Shown: positions 25,188 through 32,723 of the stretch, piece after piece
Position numbering within the stretch: position 1 is the stretch's first letter
Layout: every line of letters begins with the position of its first letter
NCBI RefSeq assembly: GCF_011761185.1
Contig: NZ_JAAOYM010000001.1
Location: forward strand, 2,480,001 to 2,544,000
Reading direction: 5' to 3'
DNA: 64,000 bases
From: Saccharomonospora amisosensis
Lineage (GTDB): Bacteria > Actinomycetota > Actinomycetes > Mycobacteriales > Pseudonocardiaceae
Made by a program: the position numbers and the translations under genes
Notes under the pieces: generated by a model
What the model was told of the DNA's origin: nothing
Databases searched by the model: none
The model's input: only the letters and a program-made list of their open reading frames with translations

Positions 25188-25457
25188 GTGTCGCCGACCG
25201 GCGGAGACCAGGGATGCAGCGAGGTGCCGGCGCTCCGGTTCGAGCGTCCGCACAAGGTGGTCAGCCACCACGAGGCGGCCGACCACGTCGAGTTGACGGT
25301 GCAGCCCCGTTCCTCCTGCGGCCTGGTCGGGCAGCACGGGGCGGGCAAGACCACGACGCTGTCCATGGCCGTCGATCTGCTCAGGCCGGACCATGGCAGG
25401 GCCGCCAACTCGTTCAGCACGGGGCGAAGCCTGCCAGCCCCCGCGCAGCCGAGGTAG
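25188..25457 (+). pseudogene. Truncated ABC-transporter ATPase fragment
   Basis: A reading of about 89 residues starts with a GTG right after the GyrI-like gene. It includes the Walker A region GLVGQHGAGKTTTLSMAVDLLRPDHGRA preceded by VELTVQPRSSC. Everything after residue 75 is lost: no Q-loop, signature LSGGQ or Walker B follows. A complete ABC ATPase would be 220-300 residues. I read it as the remnant of a drug-efflux ATPase gene that once followed padR-gyrI. Confidence 0.6.
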
Positions 25458-25557
25458 CGCGCGCCAGTCGGCCCAGCGCCCGACCGGAGTGCACGGACGG
25501 GTGGCACCGTCGCTGTCGGGCGTTGGTGGCCGTGCGACGTTCCTAGACTCGGCGGGT

Positions 25558-26229
25558 GTGAACGAGGCAATTGGCCAGATTCTGCCGCTCGCCGTCGCCG
25601 TGACGATATCGCCGGTGCTGGTGATCGCCGGAATCCTGCTGCTGTTCACCGAGCGCCCGGTGTCCAACGGCGCCGCCTACCTGCTGGGAACCGTGCTGGG
25701 AATCGGCGGCGTGCTCGCCGCGCTGACCGTGGTCGCGGCCACACAGAACCTGTCGGCGGGCACCGGGGCGTCCGTCGGCGCGGCTTGGTTGCGGATCGTC
25801 GTCGGTGTGCTGTTGCTGGGCGGGTCGCTCCGGCGTTTCCGGGCGAGGCCCGGCCCGCAGGAGGAAGCGCGCATGCCGTCGTGGATGGGCGGCATCACGT
25901 CCTTCCACCCCGGTAAGTCCCTCGTCACGGGCCTGGTGCTGGGTGCGGCCAATCCGAAGAACCTCGCGATGGCGTTCAGCGCCGCCGTGGCAGTCGCCGG
26001 GGCGGGCCTGACTGTCGGCCAGAGCGTGGCCGGTGTCGCCGTCTTCACGGTGATCGCGGTGCTGGGTGTGGCCACACCGCTCGCCATGGTCCTGACGATG
26101 GGTGAGCGTGCCCGGCCGAGGCTGGACACCTGGAAGAACTGGTTGCGGCAACACAACTCCGTCGTGATGTCGGTGCTGTTCCTGGTTTTCGGCGTGGTGC
26201 TCATCGGTGAGGGAGTGCGGCAGCTGTGA
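25558..26229 (+). CDS. GAP-family (Sap-like) integral membrane protein
   Basis: 223 residues with six hydrophobic segments: LPLAVAVTISPVLVIAGILLLF, GAAYLLGTVLGIGGVLAAL, WLRIVVGVLLLGGSLRRF, SLVTGLVLGAANPKNLAMAFSAAVAV, SVAGVAVFTVIAVLGVATPLAMVL and SVVMSVLFLVFGVVLIGEGV. The SPVxxxxGILLLF and ANPKNL motifs place it in the GAP/LysE-superfamily group that includes Mycobacterium peptidoglycolipid-addressing protein. Such proteins may export glycolipid or small polar molecules. GTG 25558 gives the family N-terminus; earlier in-frame sequence lacks it. Confidence 0.85.
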   Translation: MNEAIGQILPLAVAVTISPVLVIAGILLLFTERPVSNGAAYLLGTVLGIGGVLAALTVVAATQNLSAGTGASVGAAWLRIVVGVLLLGGSLRRFRARPGPQEEARMPSWMGGITSFHPGKSLVTGLVLGAANPKNLAMAFSAAVAVAGAGLTVGQSVAGVAVFTVIAVLGVATPLAMVLTMGERARPRLDTWKNWLRQHNSVVMSVLFLVFGVVLIGEGVRQL

Positions 26230-26318
26230 CGGCACGCCCGCCGGGGTAGGCCTGCTCACCCACTGACGACCTGGCACCGACGATGCCGGGCGGCACGCGG
26301 ATTCCACCCCAGGCCGGC

Positions 26319-27587
26319 TCAACCCACCGATCGGTCCTGTGCCGCCTGTTCCAGTGTCCGCTTGTGTGTCCCGCTCGGCGCCGCGCTGGTGTCGAGCAGC
26401 GTCCGCAGGCGCTGTCGCAGTGGGCCCTCGTCGGTAGTCAGGTCGGTAGCAGGGTCGATGGTTGTGTCGAGGAGTTGGCCCAGGTGGTGCCGGAGTTCGG
26501 CGAGCTGGTCAGCGGCGGTGGCCGCCGCGCTGGATCGCTCGGCAACCTCACTGCGCAGCGCGGCCAGCTGGTCGTGCAGCGGGGCGAGGCTGGCCGCGTA
26601 GTGCTCGGTGGACCGGGTGAGTCGTTCGGTGAGGTCGGTGATGCGCTGGTCGGCCACGGTCTGGACCTCGTGTTGCCTGCGGGTGAACTGCTCGGCCTGT
26701 GCCGCCAAGCGTTGCTCCCACTGCTCGGTGAGGGTGGTGCGCAGCTCAGCCTTGGCCTGCTCCTCCTCGCGCCGGAGCTGGTCCAGCCGTTCCAGGGCGG
26801 TGGCGCGTTCGCCTGCCAGGTTGTCCTGTAGTTCGGCGATGCGCTGCTGCGCGGCGGCTGCCTGATCGAGCGCGCGCTGGCGGTCGGCGCGGGCCACCTC
26901 CGCCTCGCGGTGGGCCGCGTCGCGGGCTGCCAGCGCGTGGTCGCGCTCGGCCAGCGCCTCGCTCGCCTGCTTCTCGGCGGCGGACTGCTGCTCCCGCGCG
27001 TGTGCGGCCTGCTCGCGGGCCTGCTCGGCTTCGGCGGTGGCGTGGTCGCGCTCGGTGTGCGCGGCTTCGGCGTTCGCGACAGCGTGGTCGCGTTGCTCCT
27101 CGGCGGCCTGGCGGGCGGCCAGCGCGGCAGCCAGCTCGCCGGTCGCGTGGTTGTGCAGGGCGGCGATCTCCGCGCGCACCGGGTCGAGCACAGCCTGCGC
27201 GGCGGTGAGGCGTTCGTCCAGTGTGTGCACGTCGAGCTCGGTCATGGGCTGGTCGGCGCCGTAGACGGTGATCCAGATCTCGCGATGCTCGTCCAGCATC
27301 GCGCAGGTGATGGTCCTGGCGCCCCAGCTGCCGTAGCGGTCGGGGCCGGCGGGGCAGTAGGCGCTGGGTCTGCCGCCCTTCGGCGGCAGCGGGGGTAGTG
27401 GCGCGCCGCAGTAGGCGCAGTACGCCTGATCTCCAGCCGCCAAGGCGCGCACGGTGGCATCCCGTCGCTCGTCCCGGCTGCCTCGACGCACCGGCGGGAT
27501 TCGCCGTGGCGGTTCGGTGGTCACCTCTGAATCGTCCGCGTGCTGACCTGTCACCGGCTCCAAGCCCCTCCCCGTGCTGACCTGCAC
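26319..27587 (-). CDS. Long coiled-coil protein with N-terminal Cys motif
   Basis: 422 residues, family not recognised. An N-terminal part carries YCAYCGAPLPPLPPKGGRPSAYCPAGPDRYGSWGARTITCAML. Its CxxC plus a third Cys within 30 residues look like a small zinc finger, as in bacterial HNH- or recombinase-like ribbons. From about residue 120 to 390 the protein is one extended alanine/glutamate-rich coiled coil. Overall shape resembles KfrA-like plasmid partition or DNA-binding proteins, which is a weak comparison. The GTG at 27587 is the farthest start; a GTG at 27554 with GGAG upstream is possible. It neighbours the AT-rich island. Confidence 0.7.
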   Translation of the reverse strand: MQVSTGRGLEPVTGQHADDSEVTTEPPRRIPPVRRGSRDERRDATVRALAAGDQAYCAYCGAPLPPLPPKGGRPSAYCPAGPDRYGSWGARTITCAMLDEHREIWITVYGADQPMTELDVHTLDERLTAAQAVLDPVRAEIAALHNHATGELAAALAARQAAEEQRDHAVANAEAAHTERDHATAEAEQAREQAAHAREQQSAAEKQASEALAERDHALAARDAAHREAEVARADRQRALDQAAAAQQRIAELQDNLAGERATALERLDQLRREEEQAKAELRTTLTEQWEQRLAAQAEQFTRRQHEVQTVADQRITDLTERLTRSTEHYAASLAPLHDQLAALRSEVAERSSAAATAADQLAELRHHLGQLLDTTIDPATDLTTDEGPLRQRLRTLLDTSAAPSGTHKRTLEQAAQDRSVG

Positions 27588-27806
27588 CTTCGACGCTCAT
27601 TTGGTTTGAATTAGGAAACTCTAACATGATCTTTGAGTTTGAATACTGATACCTCACGAGGAGTCGAGCGTCAGCTGAAGATCTATGGATAACTGGAATT
27701 ATGGATATGAATCCAAGTCGAGGGTCTCGCCGACGCGCAGACCGGCTCGTGCCGTCTGTCTCGCTGAAGTCGGCACCGCCTGCGCTCGCAGGCGGCATGG
27801 GATCAT
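27588..27806. other. AT-rich divergent intergenic island
   Basis: From 27601 to about 27720 the GC content is near 35-43 percent by eye count, against roughly 70 percent in the neighbourhood. It carries AAACTC and GAGTTT arms 13 bases apart (within 27615-27645). It separates the coiled-coil gene from the divergent orphan, and probably holds both promoters. It may mark imported DNA. Confidence 0.55.
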
Positions 27807-28238
27807 GTGCGCGTGACCGCGAGTGGCCCGATTGCCGTTGATCTTGACGAGGGTGAGAGGGCGCTCCTGCGCGCCGGGCTACTCGACTGGGGCGGACCGG
27901 CGCGCCCGACTGACGCCCTCGCGGTCGCCATGGGGTTCTCAGACGCGGCACGGTTGTCACAGGAGGCTCGGGCACTCTGGCAGGAGATCGAGCGCACCGG
28001 GTCGTTGACAGCTCAGGACTGGCGGCGAGTGATGCTGGCTGTCGAGATCGTGTTCGTCAGCGATGTCGTTGGTTCAGGGCTGGACTGGCGGTTCACGTCC
28101 GGCATCAGTGACACCCAGACGATCGAGACGCTGCGGGGGCTGCAACGCAAACTGCCGCGATGGCGAGCCAGCGTCCAGTTCACCCTGGACAACGACGGAC
28201 GCGTCACCGACCTCGACCCCAACCGACCACGCGCCTGA
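27807..28238 (+). CDS. Hypothetical protein, unrecognised
   Basis: 143 residues from GTG 27807 (GTG 27813 is possible). I do not recognise a family. It appears soluble and largely helical at first (LDEGERALLRAGLLDWGGPARPTDALAVAMGFSDAARLSQEARALWQEIERTG), with a probable amphipathic helix and a C-terminal strand rich in charged residues (RASVQFTLDNDGRVTDLDP). It is divergent from the coiled-coil protein and followed at once by a Tn3 transposase fragment, so it belongs to an accessory segment. Confidence 0.6.
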   Translation: MRVTASGPIAVDLDEGERALLRAGLLDWGGPARPTDALAVAMGFSDAARLSQEARALWQEIERTGSLTAQDWRRVMLAVEIVFVSDVVGSGLDWRFTSGISDTQTIETLRGLQRKLPRWRASVQFTLDNDGRVTDLDPNRPRA

Positions 28239-28254
28239 ACCGGGTCCACCGCGA

Positions 28255-28380
28255 CGTTACCGTGATGCGTCTTGGGTCCGGCACTACTCGGAACTGTGCA
28301 CGCTGCTGGGGCTGCGGGATGCGCTGCGCTCCGGCGACGTCCGGGTGCCGGGCTCGCGCCGGTATTCCGACCCCTCGGTG
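28255..28380 (+). pseudogene. Tn3-family transposase internal relic
   Basis: The plus strand reads HYSELCTLLGLRDALRSGDVRVPGSRRYSDPS. This corresponds to the conserved central block of Tn3-family TnpA with the pattern Y-E-x-C-x-L-x-x-L-R-x-x-L-R-x-G-D-x-x-V-x-G-S-R-R-Y-x-D-P. It represents roughly residues 450-500 of a 1000-residue protein. It cannot be the missing body of the C-terminal relic at 23750 by a simple deletion, because the order along the DNA is reversed. Confidence 0.68.
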
Positions 28381-28523
28381 TCACGGGCGGGCCGTCGACG
28401 TAGCGAGCTCCTCCCGGGCGCGGCGAGGGTCTGTCATCTGGTCCCGACATCGATCGGTGGGACGACGCGAGAGACGGTGTCGCGGCCTCGGTGCCGCTTG
28501 CCTCGGGACAGGTCTCGTTCGCC

Positions 28524-30398
28524 CTACTCCGTCGCGAGGGGCGGCGGGAACGGGGGGAGTCCGGGGAACCAGCTCGAGTCGATGACGGTCAGTCCGACGG
28601 TCATCGATTCGAGGTCTGTGTCGTCCACGTCCCAGCTCGCGCCCGCGCTCGTGTCGTACAAGGGGTCTTCCGGCGGGTTGGTTCCTTGGGACAGGGGCCA
28701 CACGACGCCACGGAAACCGTCGGCTGTGAGATACCCGAGGAAACCGTAGTCGTGGGCGCGGCCCTTGACCACTGCCTTCGCCTCCGGTGTGATCACCAGC
28801 CAGGCCAGCGCGGTCGACACCAGATGCAGGTGCCCGTCCTCGGTCGGCACGGTCAAGGCGACTGCACCCAGCGGTGTGGTCGAGTTGGTGAACGGATACT
28901 TGGCGGTCGTGACGAAGCTTGCGTCCTGAACCTTGCCGGCGCCGACCAGGAGCCCAGCCCTGGGGTCGTACACGACGATCATCGTCTCCGCGTCGTCCGT
29001 GCCACCGTCGTCGTCGGTGACCCGGACGTTGATCGTGTTCATTCCCGCGTGTGTGAAGGCATGGCTGACGTCGCAGGTGTCGCCGCGGGCGTCGACGTGC
29101 GACTGTTGCCCGTCGTCCCAGGTGACCGTGCACGTGTGCGTGTCGTTGCCGCCGGGGTCGGTGAACGGTGCGCTGATGTGCACCTCGTCCTCGACTCGGT
29201 AGACGTCCCAGTCCTGCGGGCCTTCGAGGTCCAGCCTGGGGGCGACGTTGGCCACGGTGACGACAGCGCTGTCGCTGACCGGATGGTTGACGCCGTCGTC
29301 GGCGGTCAGCGTCACTTCGAACCTGCCGTCGTCGGTGCAGCGGAACCCGGTCTCCGGTTCGGTCGCTGCGGAGAAGTCGCACGTGGCGCCCTCGTCCACA
29401 CCGTCGAGTGGCCTGTACGACCACTCGACGGCCGGCATACCCCCGTCATCGGCGGCGCTGCCGGTGAGAGTGAGCTCGGCCCCTTCGTCACCCGACACGT
29501 CGGGACCGGCGTCGACGTACGGGGCGAGGTCGTCCGGTTCACCGTTCACCGGCGGAACGCTTCCCCAGCCGCCGTCCCCCGTGGAGGTCCAGTTGCACTC
29601 GTGCTTCGCCACGTCCGACGGGCCGGCGACCTGGTCCCACGGGATGTTCGGGCGTTCGGCCTCCAGATCCCAGGTCGGCCCGCCGGACACACCGGGCAGC
29701 GCCCACGCCATGTGGCAGTACAGCTGCTTGTACAGCGATTGGCGCTGGTCGGTGGTGAGGTCGTCCGGGAGCGGTGTGCGGCGAAGAAGTTCCTCCCACA
29801 CCTCGCTGGTCTTGTTCGGCGCCGATTCGACCGCGTTCCGGGTCGGCACCACACTGACGGTGACCGTCTTCCCGCCCTCGGCATAGTCCTCTTTGTAGAC
29901 GCTCGAATGGAAGAACCACGAGGAGTCCGGGTCGTTGGAGTACGAGCCCATCCAGTCGTCCTGGTAGCCACCCTGGCCGAAGTGCTTCTGGCTTCCCTCG
30001 CTGTCCTCGACGTAGGTGTACCAGGTCATCGGCTCGAGCTGCTCGGTTCGATAGTTCGTCGGGATACTGCGGACGGACATCGGAATCGGCCCGGTGCAGT
30101 CGTCGAGCACCCTCCGCTGGATCGCGCCGCCCGCCGCCCACGTCACTCCCGGGCGCAGTTCGTCGTTGCACCGATCGATCACGACGAACGCGTTCACGCC
30201 GGGACCGGCATGACCGTGCTGGTGCCAGTAGTGCAGGCCCGAATTGAATTCCGCTGCTGCCTTGAATTTCCCGCTGTCGTCCAGGACGACGTCTGTGGTG
30301 GTCGCCGCGTCGGCGACGCCTGACAGACCTGCCGGTACCACGAGCGTGGTCACAGCCACGCAGAACGCGACCAGCAGCCGGGCCACAGCTCGTCTCAT
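28524..30398 (-). CDS. Secreted protein with PKD/Ig-like repeats
   Basis: 624 residues from the ATG at 30398, with GGGGAGG upstream. A Sec signal peptide occupies about 1-31 (MRRAVARLLVAFCVAVTTLVVPAGLSGVADA). Residues about 32-300 form an unrecognised globular domain with paired cysteines (VIDRCNDELRPG..., VLDDCTGPIP, YCHMAWAL, KHECNWT). Two PKD/Ig-like domains follow: YVDAGPDVSGDEGAELTLTGSAADDGG...FEVTLTADDGVNHPVSDSAVVTVANVAP and DLEGPQDWDVYRVEDEVHISAPFTDPGGNDTHTCTVTWDDG...NVRVTDDDGGTDDAETMIVVYDP. A last beta-rich domain ends with a short Pro-rich tail. No sortase signal or anchor is present. Function unknown; probably an extracellular adhesin or enzyme accessory. Confidence 0.75.
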   Translation of the reverse strand: MRRAVARLLVAFCVAVTTLVVPAGLSGVADAATTTDVVLDDSGKFKAAAEFNSGLHYWHQHGHAGPGVNAFVVIDRCNDELRPGVTWAAGGAIQRRVLDDCTGPIPMSVRSIPTNYRTEQLEPMTWYTYVEDSEGSQKHFGQGGYQDDWMGSYSNDPDSSWFFHSSVYKEDYAEGGKTVTVSVVPTRNAVESAPNKTSEVWEELLRRTPLPDDLTTDQRQSLYKQLYCHMAWALPGVSGGPTWDLEAERPNIPWDQVAGPSDVAKHECNWTSTGDGGWGSVPPVNGEPDDLAPYVDAGPDVSGDEGAELTLTGSAADDGGMPAVEWSYRPLDGVDEGATCDFSAATEPETGFRCTDDGRFEVTLTADDGVNHPVSDSAVVTVANVAPRLDLEGPQDWDVYRVEDEVHISAPFTDPGGNDTHTCTVTWDDGQQSHVDARGDTCDVSHAFTHAGMNTINVRVTDDDGGTDDAETMIVVYDPRAGLLVGAGKVQDASFVTTAKYPFTNSTTPLGAVALTVPTEDGHLHLVSTALAWLVITPEAKAVVKGRAHDYGFLGYLTADGFRGVVWPLSQGTNPPEDPLYDTSAGASWDVDDTDLESMTVGLTVIDSSWFPGLPPFPPPLATE

Positions 30399-30549
30399 CG
30401 TTGTCCGCCTCCCCTGATCCCCCACAACGCCGTCATGACAGACCCGCCGAAACGGACATCTGCCCGGCTGAACCTGTGCACTGTAGTGGCGGGCGCCCGC
30501 GCTCCATCGACGGAATGGCAGGAAATGGCGAAGAAGGCACTCCTTTGGC

Positions 30550-30900
30550 CTAGTTCGGCTCCGGCACCTGGAATCCGCGGGTCTTCTGCTCGAGCAGTTC
30601 GGCCAGGCGCAGCGGGGTGCGGTCCTCGAACATCGGACCGATGAGCTGCGCAGGCCTGCGCCGAGGGAAACGAGCGCGATCGCCCGGCACGCACGGTCGA
30701 CGTGGTCAGGATCAGTCCAGTCGACCGATTCGAGGAACTCCTGGCGTGTACGTGCGGCGCACGTTGCTGTCGTCGTAGGTGCAGTCTGGGTTCGGCGCGA
30801 ACCCCGCATCCTGGAACGCCGCATCGATCGCAGCGACCCTGCTGTCGGTCATCAGCTGCCGGAACTGGCCGCGCGTGCTCGCACTGATCAGGTCTTTCAC
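30550..30900 (-). pseudogene. Decayed hypothetical gene with at least two frameshifts
   Basis: The first frame (from 30900) reads MKDLISASTRGQFRQLMTDSRVAAIDAAFQDAGFAPNPDCTYDDSNVRRTYT. A shift near 30742 leads to QEFLESVDWTDPDHVDRACRAIALV. A further change near 30640 leads to LIGPMFEDRTPLRLAELLEQKTRGFQVPEPN and a stop. The joined product resembles an actinobacterial family with GFAPNPDCxYDDSxVRRTxTQEYLxxVDW near its N-terminus (possibly the N-terminal domain of AbiJ-like proteins). About a quarter to half of the usual length is missing between the last two pieces. Confidence 0.5.
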
Positions 30901-31004
30901 GGCAGGCCCAGCCTCGGGTCAGGCGAAACCACGCTGTGCCTCACGATGAGCCGCAACCCTGCGACGCCGTGAGCTCACCAGAATTTCCGAGGTACCTCCC
31001 TACA

Positions 31005-31055
31005 TGCCAGATTCAGTGAACCAAGACCAGGGAGACCGGCTCACTGAATCTGGCA
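31005..31055. repeat. 15-bp perfect inverted repeat
   Basis: TGCCAGATTCAGTGA (31005-31019) and TCACTGAATCTGGCA (31041-31055) are exact reverse complements with 21 bases between. A further partial copy, CAGTGAATGCCAG, follows at about 31075-31087. The stretch lies downstream of the minus-strand YdeI gene; it could be its terminator or a recombination or insertion footprint. Confidence 0.55.
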
Positions 31056-31159
31056 CACAGCAGGTCGGGGAGCCCAGTGAATGCCAGAACCAACGAGCCA
31101 GAACAACTTCGCAGCCACGCCTCCGAACGACCGGTGGCGGCAGGGCAGGAGCCGGCCCA

Positions 31160-31618
31160 TCAGTCTGCGTCGCTGTGCCCGGTTCGCAGTGTAGAGAGGA
31201 CCTGGTCGATGCGGCGTGCGCGTGTCTGCGGCTTCTTGGCGCCTTCGACGGCCAGGATGTGCCGGCGGCGGTGGGTGTAGGACAGGCGGTTGTAGGCGGC
31301 TTGGGCCGTCGGGTCGGCGGCCAGGGCGCGAGCCAGATCCGCGGGTTCGACGAGGGTGGGCGGCTCGGCGTCAAGTTCCACCTCCACCTCCACCTCGACC
31401 TCGTCGCCGACGGCGACACCGGCGGCCCGGCGGTTCGCGTTGCTGAGGCCGAGCAGGTAGCGGCCGCGCATGATGGCGACCCTGCTGTGCCAGGAGTGTC
31501 CGTTGACGGTGATCGTCACCCTCGGTCGCGCGCCTCCGCCGAGCTCCTCGACGACTTCGGCGGGGACCTCCAAGCCTCGCATGGGCTCCGGGGGTTCGAC
31601 CACGGTGTGGAACTTCAT
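31160..31618 (-). CDS. YdeI/OmpD-associated (DUF1905) family protein
   Basis: 152 residues. The N-terminal DUF1905 barrel reads MKFHTVVEPPEPMRGLEVPAEVVEELGGGARPRVTITVNGHSWHSRVAIMRGRYLLGLSNANRRAAGVAVGDEVEVEVEVELD. The C-terminal YdeI helical domain reads DLARALAADPTAQAAYNRLSYTHRRRHILAVEGAKKPQTRARRIDQVLSTLR. It is complete. Role unknown in Actinobacteria; often near VOC and sigma factor genes as here. Confidence 0.88.
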   Translation of the reverse strand: MKFHTVVEPPEPMRGLEVPAEVVEELGGGARPRVTITVNGHSWHSRVAIMRGRYLLGLSNANRRAAGVAVGDEVEVEVEVELDAEPPTLVEPADLARALAADPTAQAAYNRLSYTHRRRHILAVEGAKKPQTRARRIDQVLSTLRTGHSDAD

Positions 31619-31702
31619 GATCTGCCCTTTCTGCCGCGCCGGACCGCCGCGGATGCGCGGGCACCGTCCGTGCCGACCGGTGCCCGCGCGCCACTCGTGC
31701 GG

Positions 31703-32095
31703 TCACGAGTCGTAGGTTGTGACCTTCCACAGGTACCCGTCGGGGTCGGCGAAGTAGCCGAAGTAGCCGCCCCACCGAGCGGGGGCCGCTTCCCTGACCA
31801 CGCTGCCGCCTGCCGCGACGGCCTTGCGCATCACCTCGTCCACGGCGTCCCGCGAGTCGGGGTTCAAGTGGAAGGAGGCCCCACGGAATCCGGATCCCTC
31901 GGGCGAGACGCCCGCGTCCTCGGCCGCGGCGTCCCACTCGTAGAGGGCGAGTTGCGTGGAACCCTCCCCCAGGTGGAACGAGACGAAGTGCCTGGTGTCC
32001 TTGTCGATCTCGCAGCCCAGGCCTTCTGCGTAGAACCGCTTGGCTCGGTCCAGGTCGTCGACGCCGAGCATGACGGCGCTCATCTGCGGTGACAC
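31703..32095 (-). CDS. VOC-family protein (tandem copy A)
   Basis: 130 residues from a GTG at 32095; an ATG at 32083 is possible. SAVMLGVDDLDRAKRFYAEGLGCEIDKDTRHFVSFHLGEGSTQLALYEWDAAAEDAGV and ASFHLNPDSRDAVDEVMRKAVAAGGSVVREAAPARWGGYFGYFADPDGYLWKVTTYDS show both VOC halves. GYFGYFADPDGYLWKV is the metal-ligand strand of the fosfomycin/glyoxalase-like group. It resembles copy B just upstream, and the two presumably arose by duplication; the minus-strand order is B then A. Confidence 0.86.
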   Translation of the reverse strand: MSPQMSAVMLGVDDLDRAKRFYAEGLGCEIDKDTRHFVSFHLGEGSTQLALYEWDAAAEDAGVSPEGSGFRGASFHLNPDSRDAVDEVMRKAVAAGGSVVREAAPARWGGYFGYFADPDGYLWKVTTYDS

Positions 32096-32183
32096 GGTGT
32101 GCTCCTCACGAGTATCAGCTGCCTGAAGCGGCGTTCTGGGATGCCCGGGCCGGTGCCCGGCATCTGGAGTGTGATCGCGTGCG

Positions 32184-32597
32184 CTACTCGGCGTAGGGCT
32201 GGTCCTCGCCCTGATCGCTGTAGCCGAGGCTCCAGATGTAGCCCTCGGGGTCGGCGAAGGTGCCGCCGTAGCCTCCCCAGGGCAGCGGGCCGGCGGGCTT
32301 GAGGACCGTGGCACCAGCCTTCTCGGCCTCCGCCATGACCTCGTCGACCCGTGCCTGGCTGCGGACGACGTAGGTGAGCACCAGACCGCTGAAGCCGCTG
32401 CCGTCCGGGCTCGTGCCGACCTGGTCGGCCAAGCCCTCGCGGCCGTAGAAGCCGACGGGCGAGGCGCCGTCGGAGGCGAAGAACACCGAGATGCCCCAGT
32501 CGTTCTTGATCGTCCAACCCAGTCCGTCGGTGTAGAACCGCTTGGCCCGGTCCATGTCCCTGACACCGAGCAGGATGGAGCTCACGTGAGCTTTCAT
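32184..32597 (-). CDS. VOC-family protein (tandem copy B)
   Basis: 137 residues: HVSSILLGVRDMDRAKRFYTDGLGWTIKNDWGISVFFASDGASPVGFYGREGLADQVGTSPDGSGFSGLVLTYVV and KAGATVLKPAGPLPWGGYGGTFADPEGYIWSLGYSDQ. GGYGGTFADPEGYIW aligns with the matching strand of copy A. It starts 127 bp from the divergent ECF41 gene. The shared region holds a TGTCACA-type motif in each direction, so this gene may belong to the ECF41 regulon. Confidence 0.87.
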   Translation of the reverse strand: MKAHVSSILLGVRDMDRAKRFYTDGLGWTIKNDWGISVFFASDGASPVGFYGREGLADQVGTSPDGSGFSGLVLTYVVRSQARVDEVMAEAEKAGATVLKPAGPLPWGGYGGTFADPEGYIWSLGYSDQGEDQPYAE

Positions 32598-32659
32598 GCT
32601 TGTCTCCTTCGTGTGTGAGTGGTCCGCCGGATGCGGCGGGGAGGACAGCCGGGCCCGGA

Positions 32660-32686
32660 TGTCACATCGACGCGATCGCGCCGGTC
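32660..32686 (+). promoter_or_regulatory. Candidate ECF41-type promoter (TGTCACA-N16-GGTC)
   Basis: TGTCACA at 32660-32666, a 16-base spacer and GGTC at 32683-32686 fit the ECF41 consensus I recall (TGTCACA-N16-CGTC) with one mismatch in the -10. It precedes the sigma gene start by about 40 bases. A reverse copy TGTCACA-N16-TGTC reads leftward from 32722 to 32696, towards the VOC genes. Confidence 0.5.
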
Positions 32687-32723
32687 ACTTCATATGACAG
32701 AAATTTTCGCGGGAGTGTGACAG

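Noticed and set aside
28491-30323. Plus-strand frame of 610 residues antisense to the PKD protein
   Set aside because: Val/Arg-rich shadow; the minus strand has a signal peptide and PKD domains.
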